Of a stretch of 10,075 nt of DNA, positions 1 through 7,219 are shown in pieces (within the stretch, counting starts at the first letter, position 1; each line of letters begins with the position of its first letter). Origin of the DNA: Candidatus Alectryobacillus merdavium (GTDB lineage Bacteria > Bacillota_I > Bacilli_A > RFN20 > CAG-826); NCBI GenBank assembly GCA_017694735.1, contig JADIMN010000087.1:1-10075 (forward strand), written 5' to 3'. The position numbers and the translations under genes were made by a program. The notes below the pieces were generated by a model that saw only the letters and a program-made list of their open reading frames with translations, made no database searches and was not told where the DNA came from.

Positions 1-77
1 TCTCCACATGCAGTTACACTTAAGCTAACAAGTAATAATCCTGCTAAACTTAAGAGTTTCAATTTGTTTCTTTTCAT
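1..77 (-). CDS. Lipoprotein, N-terminal fragment (runs off left edge)
   Basis: Only the first 25 codons are in the window. The peptide begins MKRNKLKLLSLAGLLL and continues through a hydrophobic core to a VTAC lipobox followed by Gly, so this is a type II signal peptide of an exported protein anchored by a lipidated Cys at about residue 24. The ATG (75-77) is preceded by AAAGGAGAG with suitable spacing. The gene starts 14 nt after the stop of the upstream permease, so it belongs to the same leftward operon. It could be a second sugar-binding protein or another surface glycan-binding lipoprotein; the mature sequence is missing, so nothing more can be said about its role. Confidence 0.85.
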   Translation of the reverse strand, partial: MKRNKLKLLSLAGLLLVSLSVTACG

Positions 78-91
78 ATTCTCTCCTTTTT

Positions 92-1006
92 TTATTTCAT
101 TCCAGCAATATTATTTTGACTTAAGAAATATTTTTGGAATACTGCATAAACGGTAATAATTGGTATGGTAATTAATATCATACCTGCGCTTCTAACAAAG
201 CCGTCGGCATAATTTCCAAGTCCTGGGTAAAACTTATACATAATAAGTTGTAACGTCACGACTGGACTACCACTTGATTGCATAATCATTGGCCATAAGT
301 ATTCATTCCAAGTACTAACAACTGTTAGAATTACATAAGTTATAATTACTGGCTTACTCATTGGCACAATAATTCTAAATATCTTATTAAACTCATTACA
401 TCCATCCATTTCTGCACTCTCTAATACTGAGTTTGGAATTGTTTGCATATATTGCTTTAATAAGAAGATTCCAAATACATTAACTATACCTGGTAAAATT
501 AAACCAAAGACATTTTGATTAATTCCCATTTTTAAAGCAATTATATAATTTGGAATCATTAATACCTCACCTGGAACCATCATAGTTGCAAGTAATAATC
601 CTGCAACAATTTTTTTACCTTTAAACTCTAATTTAGTTAAGGTATATGCAACTATGATTGCTATAAATAATGAAATAGCGGTAAAACATACAGTATGACA
701 AATTGTATAACCAAGTGCCATCCAAAATCCGCTAACATTCATAGCAGTCCAGTAATTTTCTAAAGTAAAATGTTCTGGCCAAAGATATAAAATATCGGCA
801 TTTGGTATTGTTTCTGGATGTTGGAATGAATCAATAAGCTTTAAATAAAATGGAAATACTTGGCAAAATGCAACTAAAGATAGAAATACATAAGCAAATA
901 TTTTAAAACCAATGCTTCCAGCTCTTCTTGATTTTCTCTTATCTACTCTTATTGCTATATTATTGGAGAATTCAAAATCAATCCTTTTTACATTATCTTT
1001 ATTCAA
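92..1006 (-). CDS. Carbohydrate ABC transporter permease, MalG/AraQ-like
   Basis: 304-residue inner-membrane subunit of a CUT1-type sugar importer. A basic cytoplasmic stretch (about residues 1-33) precedes the first membrane segment (33-53); further segments lie near 97-121, 133-158, 164-184, 218-238 and 273-293, giving the usual six. The EAA loop that docks on the ATPase is well conserved at 191-215 (ESAEMDG followed by IFRIIVP). The C-terminus ends in the family-typical pattern KYFLSQNNIAGMK. The start is TTG, chosen because an excellent Shine-Dalgarno site (AAAGGAGGT, 1015-1023) sits 8 nt upstream and no better start is near. Its first 8 bases overlap the end of the preceding permease gene, which indicates coupled translation and a heterodimeric permease. 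The family is certain; the substrate is inferred only from the neighbouring genes. Confidence 0.95.
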   Translation of the reverse strand: MNKDNVKRIDFEFSNNIAIRVDKRKSRRAGSIGFKIFAYVFLSLVAFCQVFPFYLKLIDSFQHPETIPNADILYLWPEHFTLENYWTAMNVSGFWMALGYTICHTVCFTAISLFIAIIVAYTLTKLEFKGKKIVAGLLLATMMVPGEVLMIPNYIIALKMGINQNVFGLILPGIVNVFGIFLLKQYMQTIPNSVLESAEMDGCNEFNKIFRIIVPMSKPVIITYVILTVVSTWNEYLWPMIMQSSGSPVVTLQLIMYKFYPGLGNYADGFVRSAGMILITIPIITVYAVFQKYFLSQNNIAGMK

Positions 1007-1928
1007 TTGACTTTACCTCCTTTCCAGAAACAATTCTTTGTATAATCGTAAATATTAAGATTATTAAGAATAATATCGTGGCATATGCACACGCCCTACC
1101 AATCTGACCATCCTGGAAGGCCGTGTTATAGATATATAACATTTCACTAGTTGTACCATATCCACCTTGAGTAACAAGTTGCATAGGTCCTAAAATCTTA
1201 AACCCATCAATAATTGATAAAATTACATTTAAAATAACAGCATTTTTCATAAGTGGCAGTGTTATTTTAAAGAAAATTTTTGCTTGAGATTTGCTCTCCA
1301 TTGTTGCTGCTTCTTTATAAGTACTTGGAATACTAATTAAAGAAGAATAATATATAAGCATTTTTGTCGAAAAACCAAGTAAGAATGGCATTATCATTAA
1401 TGACATAAGGGCATAACTCTCACTTGTTAACCATTGAATTGGTTCTCCACCAAATGCCATAACAATTTGATTTGCAAGCGATGAGCTTTGCGATCCAAAT
1501 ACCATCTTAGTAACATCACTTCCAACAACACCACTAACAAGTGATGGCCAAAATAATAAACCTAGAAATAACTTTTGTCCTCTTTTAATGGAATAAATTA
1601 AAAACGCACATAATAAAGCCATTAAATTATTTCCAACCGTCATTACAATAGTCCAAATAATTGTTACTCCCATTGCATTCCAATAATCTTGATCAAATCT
1701 TGGATTAGCCCAATCAAAAATTCTTACATAATTATTAAGAGTAAATTCAATTTCACCACTGTTTGCAAGCTTTGCTAAAGTAACATTTGTAAAAGACATT
1801 ACAAATGCTGCAACAAAAGCAATAACAAACCATATAGTCCACCAAGACATTGGAAAGGCTAAAAGCCCTGCGGCTTTTAGCGCTTGTCTATGTTTTCCAA
1901 TTCTTCGTTTTTTAATTGAAATCTCCAT
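999..1928 (-). CDS. Carbohydrate ABC transporter permease, MalF/AraP-like
   Basis: 309-residue membrane subunit that would pair with the MalG-like permease encoded directly downstream. A basic N-terminus (KKRRIGKHRQ) precedes the first membrane segment (about 25-47). Further hydrophobic segments lie near 88-113, 118-135, 171-195, 228-240 and 279-298. The cytoplasmic EAA loop is at about 201-225, with EAATMESKSQ followed by FFKITLP. The position that is almost always Gly in the EAA-xx-D/E-G consensus is Ser here, and the acidic residue is Glu rather than Asp. The ATG is 22 nt after the stop of the sugar-binding protein gene. No convincing Shine-Dalgarno site lies between them, and an in-frame TAA lies just upstream, so the start cannot be much earlier. 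Family assignment is firm; ligand unknown. Confidence 0.95.
   Translation of the reverse strand: MEISIKKRRIGKHRQALKAAGLLAFPMSWWTIWFVIAFVAAFVMSFTNVTLAKLANSGEIEFTLNNYVRIFDWANPRFDQDYWNAMGVTIIWTIVMTVGNNLMALLCAFLIYSIKRGQKLFLGLLFWPSLVSGVVGSDVTKMVFGSQSSSLANQIVMAFGGEPIQWLTSESYALMSLMIMPFLLGFSTKMLIYYSSLISIPSTYKEAATMESKSQAKIFFKITLPLMKNAVILNVILSIIDGFKILGPMQLVTQGGYGTTSEMLYIYNTAFQDGQIGRACAYATILFLIILIFTIIQRIVSGKEVKSIE
1015..1023 (-). promoter_or_regulatory. Strong ribosome binding site for a TTG start
   Basis: Read on the minus strand this is AAAGGAGGT, a near-perfect complement of the 16S rRNA 3' end. It lies 8 nt before the TTG at 1004-1006. It lies inside the 3' end of the upstream permease gene and fixes the start of the downstream permease despite the absence of ATG. 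Confidence 0.85.
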
Positions 1929-1950
1929 AATAAATATAAGTTATAAATAA

Positions 1951-3276
1951 TCATTCGAAATCGTATAAAACTTCTTCAAGAGCAGCTTGAATACTATAAA
2001 TGTAATTAGGTTCTCTTTCACCATTTAATAAACCAGTAACAAATTGAGCAAGTTCTTTTTCAATTGTTGGCCATGCAGCACTACCTGGTCTTGCAACAGC
2101 GTGATTTAATTGTTCTTTATATATAGCCCAATCATCTGTGTCATAAAATTCATCTTCCATAGCCTCTTTTGTTGTAGGCATTAAGTATTGAGTTGAGTTA
2201 TGACCAACTTGAGTTTCATAATCAGTAGTAACAAACTTCATAAAATCTGCTGCTAAAGCTTGATTTTGTGATTTTCTTGTTAAAACAAGTGAATATAAAC
2301 CTAAACCACTACTAATATCTCCACCTTCTTCATTTGGCATAATTGGAGCATATTTAATGTTCATATTTGTATCATTATTCATTCTTGAATAGTCAAGCAT
2401 CTTCCATGGACCCATTTCAATGAAAGCAACTTTACCAGTTTCAAATTTAGATTCACTAAAGACAAGTGGAGTGTATCCACCTTCTCCAAGTTGTTGAATT
2501 TTTGTAGCAGCTTCAATGTTTGCAGGTGTTGCAAGAGTCATTTCAGTAAAATCATCATTCATGATTGTTCCACCTTCTCTTGAAGACATACCTAAATAAT
2601 ACATTGCACCAAAGCTTTCAGCTCCAGTTCCAGCTGGTACTGTAGTTAAATATAATTGATCATTACCAGTTAAATTATTATCAACATTATATTGTTTGAT
2701 TTTATCACCTAATTCAATATAAGAATCCCAATCAGTTGGAAGATCTTCAGCTGTAGTATCTTTTCCAAGAACTGTATCTAATAAGGCTTTATTATAAACT
2801 CTAGTAATAACATTAGCTGACATTGGTAATGCATATAAATTATCTTGATATAAGTTTGGTTCCCATAAAGAATCAAGATATAAATCTTTAGTACTTTCTA
2901 AACCAAAATTATTTAAATTTGCAATACTTCCATCATAAGCAAGTCTTTGAACATAGACGTGGTCAATATAAGCAACATCTGGAAATTCATTTCCAAGTAA
3001 AGCCATATTATACGCAAAGTAAAAATCTGCTGTACTTTGAAATCTTATATCAATTGTAACTTGTGGATGTAATGTCTCATATCTATCAACAGCATCGTTA
3101 ATAACGGTTTCTAAAGCAGTACTTCCACCTGGCCACCATACAGTAATACTTCCACTTAAATCATCTTCATCATAACTTCCACCAAATGAAGTTGATGGTC
3201 CCCCACAAGAAGTAAGAGAAATACCTCCTACTAACAAGCTAGCTAATAACATTTTTGAAATAGTATTTTTCTTCAT
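1951..3276 (-). CDS. CUT1-type sugar-binding lipoprotein (ABC transporter)
   Basis: 441-residue extracellular solute-binding protein (SBP_bac_1 type). The signal peptide ends in the lipobox LTSC, giving a lipidated Cys at residue 24. The mature protein opens with the family pattern GSITVWWPGG (42-51), then YETLHPQVTIDI (66-77), FPDVAYID (98-105) with LAYDGSIANL (112-121), and FIEMGPWKM (285-293). The C-terminal lobe has the common ADFMKFVTT signature (343-351). Length is normal for oligosaccharide-binding proteins of this class. A strong AGGAGG site lies 5 nt before the ATG. Role: captures an oligosaccharide outside the membrane and hands it to the two permeases encoded downstream. The gene follows an intergenic hairpin that may modulate its expression. 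The stop is TGA, which shows the standard bacterial code. Sugar identity cannot be read; linkage to a GH38 gene suggests a mannose-containing or related glycan (inference). Confidence 0.95.
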   Translation of the reverse strand: MKKNTISKMLLASLLVGGISLTSCGGPSTSFGGSYDEDDLSGSITVWWPGGSTALETVINDAVDRYETLHPQVTIDIRFQSTADFYFAYNMALLGNEFPDVAYIDHVYVQRLAYDGSIANLNNFGLESTKDLYLDSLWEPNLYQDNLYALPMSANVITRVYNKALLDTVLGKDTTAEDLPTDWDSYIELGDKIKQYNVDNNLTGNDQLYLTTVPAGTGAESFGAMYYLGMSSREGGTIMNDDFTEMTLATPANIEAATKIQQLGEGGYTPLVFSESKFETGKVAFIEMGPWKMLDYSRMNNDTNMNIKYAPIMPNEEGGDISSGLGLYSLVLTRKSQNQALAADFMKFVTTDYETQVGHNSTQYLMPTTKEAMEDEFYDTDDWAIYKEQLNHAVARPGSAAWPTIEKELAQFVTGLLNGEREPNYIYSIQAALEEVLYDFE

Positions 3277-3292
3277 AAGCTCCTCCTAAGTA

Positions 3293-3326
3293 TTATTTAA
3301 AGACCACAGAAGTGGCCTTTAAATAA
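3293..3326 (-). terminator. Intra-operon hairpin (partial terminator or mRNA processing element)
   Basis: Two 15-base arms (3293-3307 and 3312-3326) flank a 4-base loop. In leftward RNA every position pairs, including one G-U wobble, whereas rightward RNA would have an A-C mismatch there. The element therefore fits the operon direction. The core is AAAGGCCAC, loop UUCU, GUGGUCUUU, with A/T extensions on both sides. There is no long U-tract after it, and the next gene's ribosome site begins a few bases downstream. It probably allows read-through, attenuating transcription after the large lipoprotein gene or protecting a processed mRNA end. Confidence 0.7.
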
Positions 3327-3353
3327 CATAGATAATAAATATTTTAATATAAA

Positions 3354-6020
3354 TTAATTGAATAATAATTGAGTAATAACACAGTGTGTAGCATTATTTT
3401 CAAGTTGAATTCTAATTTCTACTCTCTTACCAATAAAGCTTGATAAATTGTATGTATAATTTTGAACTTCATCACTTTCAATATGAACTGTATCACTATC
3501 TACTCCATTTGCTCTAATAAGAGTTTCAGCTCCATCACAGACAACAACTACTTTAACATCTGGATATGTTTCACCACCTCTAACAAAGACTCTAAATCCT
3601 GCTGTGAATTCATCCATATGTTGTCCAATTAAGAATGATTGTGATAAGTACGAACCTGTATTCTTTAAGTCAACACCTTCGCCAACTCCTGAATCGGTAT
3701 CTCCGGTAATTACCCAACCGCCTTGTAAAATATCAGTTTTATTAAGCCATTGTGTATTTAAATTATCATTACCTTCAAAGTGGATTTCAGTAATAACACC
3801 ATGTCCACCAACTTTGATACCAATTTCAATTTTTACAGTTTGTCCAATATATGCACTTAAATCATATCTTGGGAATACTGGGTTATCTTGATTGACTAAT
3901 AAATATTCATCTTCAGAACCAATTGGTTTAATAATATTTGTTGTTCCTTCTGCATCAGTTACTTTGACTGCAAATTGTGGGAATGTTTCTTGAACTTGTG
4001 GAGTTGGTCTAACAAATGTTCTTGCTCCATATGTAAGAATGAATGAACCGGTTTTTACAGCTCTATTTTCAAGAGCAATTGAGCTCCAACCTTCTTCACT
4101 TCCATCAACTCTTAAGTCAACACCTTCACCAACTCCAGTGTCACCTACAGAACCATCGGTGTAAACCCATTTTTCTCCGCCTACACCATTAAGAATTTGA
4201 TCTTTATTATCCCAATCTTTTGTTTGAGAACCAGAATCAACTGTTAATGTATAAGAAATCTTGAATGCTGGATTTGCAACAGATTCAGCCCAGATTATAT
4301 ATGTTCCATCAGCTGTATCTGCTCCAATTGTTACTTGACCATTTCCATCAACAGTAACACCTTTTCCTTCGCTTGCAGGATCCATATAGTAATTAATAGC
4401 ACCATTTGTAACATTATCTGGAGTTACATGAGCATTAAGATTAAATGTATCACCAGGTTTAAATGTTCCAGATGTTTTATCCATTTCAATACCAGTTGGA
4501 TCGACTTGACCTTCAAAATTAAGAACTTTAATACTTAATTCTGCGTTAGCATCTTTAGTTGGAACTCTATGTTCAATAACCATAGCACCTTCTGCTCCTA
4601 ATAATGATTCATCAAGAACAAATTTTTCAGTACTTTCTTGGTTTTGTCCAGTAAATCCTTTCCAACCTTCATTTGTTGCACCACTTAAGACGTGGGATGT
4701 TCCATCATTTTCTACGAAAACGACTCTATATTCACCTTGGATAGCACTACCTGTACTTCCAATTTTTACGTTAAATGTTTTAGCTGTAAGTGGGATATTT
4801 ACTTTAGCCCAAATTAAGCTTGATGCTTTTGTTGTATCTCCACCAGTTGTAGAACTTACATGGTTTTCTAAATCGATACCATAAGGTGCATCAGCAGTAC
4901 CCATATAGAAGATTTTTTGGTTATTATCATCTCCCATACTTCCTCTAGGTTCGTTTGTTTGCATCATAATTAAATGCCAATCATCATATGCAGCTAAGTG
5001 AGCAGCATCACCTTTAACAGCTGGATCTAAGTTCCATGATGAGCTTAATGATGTTGTTGTTTTATCATAAACACTCTTTAAGATACCTGGATATAAGCTA
5101 TCAGCTACTTCAACTTTAATCTTAGTTTGAATTTCTGGTTGTACATAAGATTGAATTGTAACAACAGCTTCGCCAGCACCAGTTATTTCATAACTTCCAT
5201 CAGTTTTTAATGTAAATACATCTTCATTAGAACTGCTAACTGTAAATGTTTTATCACTTGCTTCTTCTGGTAAAACACTAATATCCATATTATATAAGTT
5301 TGGCCAGTAAGTTAAGTTACGAGGAATTTGTAATCCTTTAACATTATCTAAGTTTCCAGCAAGTATATCTTTACCTCTTTGTAATTGATCACCAGACATA
5401 TCCCATGTTGTACCAAGTGCTGTTTTAAAGATGTAGTCATATTCTTCATCTTCTGATGGCATTAATCCATCAACAGCAATTTCTGTTACACCAACATAAG
5501 ATTCAATATTAATATTGATATATGTTTCAATATTACTTCCATCTTGTGTACTTGCTTTTACTGTTACAACACCAGTTGCTGTTTCAGATACACTTATAGT
5601 TGCAGGTGATTCAGTTTTTGTAACAGTTACTCCAGTATCACTAGCAGCTGTAAATACTCCATCTGCAATTCTACCAACTTCCCACTTTAATTCTTTATTT
5701 GTAGCATTGTTTGGTTGAACTACATATGGAACACTTGTTGAAAACCCTTGAGAAACATTAATGTTATAAGGTTTTTCAATTGTTCCTTCTCCATTTTCAT
5801 CTTCGATAGAGAAAATGACGCCAGTTACCTTTACTTCTTCAATAGAGGTTGTACTGCTATCGTCGGTATTATCACTTGTAGTAATACTTGTACCTGTATC
5901 TGTTGTTGTTGTAGTATCAGTACTTGTTCCAACAGATGTGGTAGTAGTATCACCACATGAAGATAAAGTTAAAGCTAGTAATAAAGCCGATGCGCAGAAT
6001 ACTAATTTTGTCTTTTTCAT
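3354..6020 (-). CDS. Large multidomain surface lipoprotein, putative glycan-binding
   Basis: 888-residue exported lipoprotein. The signal peptide ends in LSSC (lipidated Cys22), followed by a Thr/Ser/Asp-rich low-complexity linker (about 25-62) that would hold the domains away from the membrane. Next come Ig-like segments: about 64-174, and 177-306, which has an insertion around 185-245. A Big_2-like domain is visible at 509-594 (PTGIEMDKTSGTF, then VTPDNVTNG). Three related beta-sandwich-like modules share a G-V/I-DL motif: a degenerate copy at about 345-503 and two clear copies at 603-749 and 758-888 (GVGEGVDL, R-T/V-FVR, Y-D/N-LS followed by IG, then VIT near the end). No catalytic signature is recognised, so a carbohydrate-binding or adhesion role is inferred from architecture and from being first in a sugar-transport operon. 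The ATG follows GAGGA at good spacing. Unlike a sugar-binding protein of an ABC system, it has no periplasmic-binding fold signature. Confidence 0.9.
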   Translation of the reverse strand: MKKTKLVFCASALLLALTLSSCGDTTTTSVGTSTDTTTTTDTGTSITTSDNTDDSSTTSIEEVKVTGVIFSIEDENGEGTIEKPYNINVSQGFSTSVPYVVQPNNATNKELKWEVGRIADGVFTAASDTGVTVTKTESPATISVSETATGVVTVKASTQDGSNIETYININIESYVGVTEIAVDGLMPSEDEEYDYIFKTALGTTWDMSGDQLQRGKDILAGNLDNVKGLQIPRNLTYWPNLYNMDISVLPEEASDKTFTVSSSNEDVFTLKTDGSYEITGAGEAVVTIQSYVQPEIQTKIKVEVADSLYPGILKSVYDKTTTSLSSSWNLDPAVKGDAAHLAAYDDWHLIMMQTNEPRGSMGDDNNQKIFYMGTADAPYGIDLENHVSSTTGGDTTKASSLIWAKVNIPLTAKTFNVKIGSTGSAIQGEYRVVFVENDGTSHVLSGATNEGWKGFTGQNQESTEKFVLDESLLGAEGAMVIEHRVPTKDANAELSIKVLNFEGQVDPTGIEMDKTSGTFKPGDTFNLNAHVTPDNVTNGAINYYMDPASEGKGVTVDGNGQVTIGADTADGTYIIWAESVANPAFKISYTLTVDSGSQTKDWDNKDQILNGVGGEKWVYTDGSVGDTGVGEGVDLRVDGSEEGWSSIALENRAVKTGSFILTYGARTFVRPTPQVQETFPQFAVKVTDAEGTTNIIKPIGSEDEYLLVNQDNPVFPRYDLSAYIGQTVKIEIGIKVGGHGVITEIHFEGNDNLNTQWLNKTDILQGGWVITGDTDSGVGEGVDLKNTGSYLSQSFLIGQHMDEFTAGFRVFVRGGETYPDVKVVVVCDGAETLIRANGVDSDTVHIESDEVQNYTYNLSSFIGKRVEIRIQLENNATHCVITQLLFN
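3357..4214 (-). repeat. Tandem protein-level duplication of a C-terminal module
   Basis: Residues 603-749 and 758-888 of the large lipoprotein are diverged copies of one module. Matching landmarks in order: W-x-NK-x-(D)-Q/D-IL near the start; TG-VGEGVDL; a fluorophore-like hydrophobic strand ending in F-V-R (TFVR versus VFVR); a V-K-V strand; Y-D/N-LS-A/S-Y/F-IG-Q/K-x-V; and a final VIT-E/Q strand. Copies are about 147 and 131 residues long. The DNA of the copies is diverged, so this is an old duplication and not a recent direct repeat. A third, weaker copy probably lies at about 4512-4988 (residues 345-503, motif YGIDL). Confidence 0.75.
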
Positions 6021-6080
6021 AACTTTTCCTCTTCCTTTTTTATTTTTGATTTTCCCTTAGTGAATAATTATATGAATCCG

Positions 6081-6096
6081 AGAAAATCGTTTTTCT
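6081..6096 (-). promoter_or_regulatory. LacI-family operator, copy 1 (at operon start point)
   Basis: On the minus strand the 16 bases read AGAAAAACGATTTTCT, an inverted repeat around a central CG with mismatch only at the two positions flanking the CG. The identical sequence occurs at 8750-8765. A central CG in an A/T-armed dyad is typical of LacI-family operators. The site begins about 8 bases after the -10 hexamer and so covers roughly the first 16 transcribed bases of the transporter operon, where a bound repressor would block initiation. The likely ligand is the repressor encoded at 6214-7218. Confidence 0.75.
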
Positions 6097-6103
6097 ATAA
6101 TGT

Positions 6104-6132
6104 ATTATAAAATGAAAGCGCTTACTTTACAA
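6104..6132 (-). promoter_or_regulatory. Sigma-A-type promoter of the transport operon
   Basis: Reading leftward: -35 TTGTAA (6127-6132), a 17-base spacer, and a perfect -10 TATAAT (6104-6109). The start point is expected near 6097, giving a leader of about 77 nt before the large lipoprotein gene. The spacer holds a cre box and the start point is followed by a LacI-type operator, so the promoter looks doubly controlled. Confidence 0.8.
6113..6126. promoter_or_regulatory. cre box (catabolite repression site)
   Basis: TGAAAGCGCTTACT on the plus strand matches the Bacillus-type cre consensus TGWAARCGYTWNCW at every position. It lies entirely within the -35/-10 spacer of the transport operon promoter, so binding of a CcpA-type regulator would exclude RNA polymerase. 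It differs clearly from the AGAAAAACGATTTTCT sites, which argues for a second regulator and not the local LacI protein. Confidence 0.75.
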
Positions 6133-6171
6133 CAATATTTTTATTTTTCATTAAACATTATAAAAGATATT

Positions 6172-6195
6172 AAAAAAGCACTTATAAAGTGCTTA
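6172..6195 (-). terminator. Intrinsic terminator after the lacI-family gene
   Basis: In leftward RNA an 8-bp stem, AAGCACUU / AAGUGCUU, with a 3-base loop is followed by a run of six U (two shared with the stem). It begins about 20 nt after the regulator's stop codon. It separates the regulator/GxGYxYP unit from the transport operon promoter just downstream. Confidence 0.85.
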
Positions 6196-6213
6196 TTTTA
6201 TATATATTTTTAA

Positions 6214-7218
6214 CTAATCTTTAATTTTTCTAATTGAATCAGTTATCTTCCACTTAGATTTTATTAGCACACAATGCGTACAATCTTTCTTTTCTAACTT
6301 ATCAATTAGCATTTCAGTAGCTCTTCTACCCATAATCTTATAATCTTGTATTGCATAAGATAGTTTTGGTCCAACTAATTGATCATTATGAGACTTACCA
6401 AGCGCAAATACACCAACATCACTACCGACTTTTAGTCCTTTATCATGAATTGCTTTATATAAACCAACTGCAACTCTTGAGTTACAAGTAATAAAAGCAA
6501 CATCTTCTTTTGCGTACTTTAATCCTAATTGATAACCCTCTTCTATTACTCCTTCTAAGTTTTCAATATAGTATTTACTTGCATTAACTCTATCTTCTTC
6601 AGAAAAAGAATCAAAAAAACCATGTTTTCTATCTTCTGTAATAGTTAATTTAGAAGAAGCATTTAAAAGATAAACTTCTTTATAATTTTTAGATAACATT
6701 TCTGCTACTTCTCTAGTTAAGTTGTAGTTATCTATATCAATATAATCATAATGTATTCCTCTTCCAGGACGACCAATAATTACACATTCTATAGAACTAT
6801 TTTGAATTTCTTTTAATCTATCATCATCTATATTTGGAGTTAATAAAATTGCTCCATCTATTGGTGCTTTACCATATTTTAAATATTTCATTAAAACTTC
6901 GTTGTCGTCGTTAGTAAATAATAATACAGAATATTTCTTTTTAGCAGCTGTAGCAAGAGAACTAATAACTAAATCTCCATAAAAAGAGTGTTCTTCCATA
7001 TCACTTCTATATTCTAGTAATATAGCTATAATATGAGTTTTTCTTTCACTTAAAGATAAACTAGAAGCATAAAAGTTAGGAGTATAATCTAATTCCTTAC
7101 AAGCTTTTAATACTTTTTCTTTTAATTCTGGACTAACATATTTTTTTCCAGTTAAAGCGTTTGATACAGTTGATTTAGCTACACCAACTTTTCTAGCAAC
7201 ATCATTAATACTAATCAT
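6214..7218 (-). CDS. LacI-family transcriptional repressor
   Basis: 334-residue DNA-binding regulator. The N-terminal helix-turn-helix is intact (about residues 3-25: INDVARKVGVAKSTVSNAL), followed by SPELKEKVLKACKELDYTPN (29-48) and a hinge with ASSLSLS (51-57). The rest is a periplasmic-binding-like effector domain, with DGAILLTP (120-127), VIIGRPG (146-152) and the C-terminal GRRATEMLIDKL (298-309) typical of the family. The ATG lies 1 nt after the stop of the upstream gene, so the two are translated together. The gene sits between the two regulated units. It probably binds the identical dyads at 6081-6096 and 8750-8765, the second of which would also give autoregulation. The inducer is unknown; a sugar or oligosaccharide derived from the imported glycan is expected from the family. 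Confidence 0.93.
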   Translation of the reverse strand: MISINDVARKVGVAKSTVSNALTGKKYVSPELKEKVLKACKELDYTPNFYASSLSLSERKTHIIAILLEYRSDMEEHSFYGDLVISSLATAAKKKYSVLLFTNDDNEVLMKYLKYGKAPIDGAILLTPNIDDDRLKEIQNSSIECVIIGRPGRGIHYDYIDIDNYNLTREVAEMLSKNYKEVYLLNASSKLTITEDRKHGFFDSFSEEDRVNASKYYIENLEGVIEEGYQLGLKYAKEDVAFITCNSRVAVGLYKAIHDKGLKVGSDVGVFALGKSHNDQLVGPKLSYAIQDYKIMGRRATEMLIDKLEKKDCTHCVLIKSKWKITDSIRKIKD

Positions 7219-7219
7219 T

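Noticed and set aside
1951..1953. Possible Mollicutes code with TGA read as Trp
   Set aside because: TGA ends the sugar-binding protein gene at a sensible length and all Trp codons I checked are TGG, so the standard bacterial code applies.
3604..3891. Rightward open frame inside the large lipoprotein gene
   Set aside because: It lies wholly antisense to a well-supported gene, has no ribosome site and encodes no recognisable protein; it is a shadow of the leftward coding frame.
4335..4538. Short rightward frame inside the large lipoprotein gene
   Set aside because: Antisense shadow without a ribosome site or a recognisable product; the same holds for 5515-5718.
5830..5950. Repetitive ACT/GTA-rich stretch suspected as a tandem repeat or CRISPR-like array
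   Set aside because: It encodes the Thr/Ser/Asp-rich stalk after the lipobox Cys; there are no regular repeat units or spacers. It is codon-level low complexity only.
5748..6060. Rightward frames, one Cys-rich and one Val/Ser-rich, over the start of the large lipoprotein gene
   Set aside because: The odd composition comes from reading the Thr/Ser-rich linker and signal peptide of the leftward gene backwards; there is no independent start signal.
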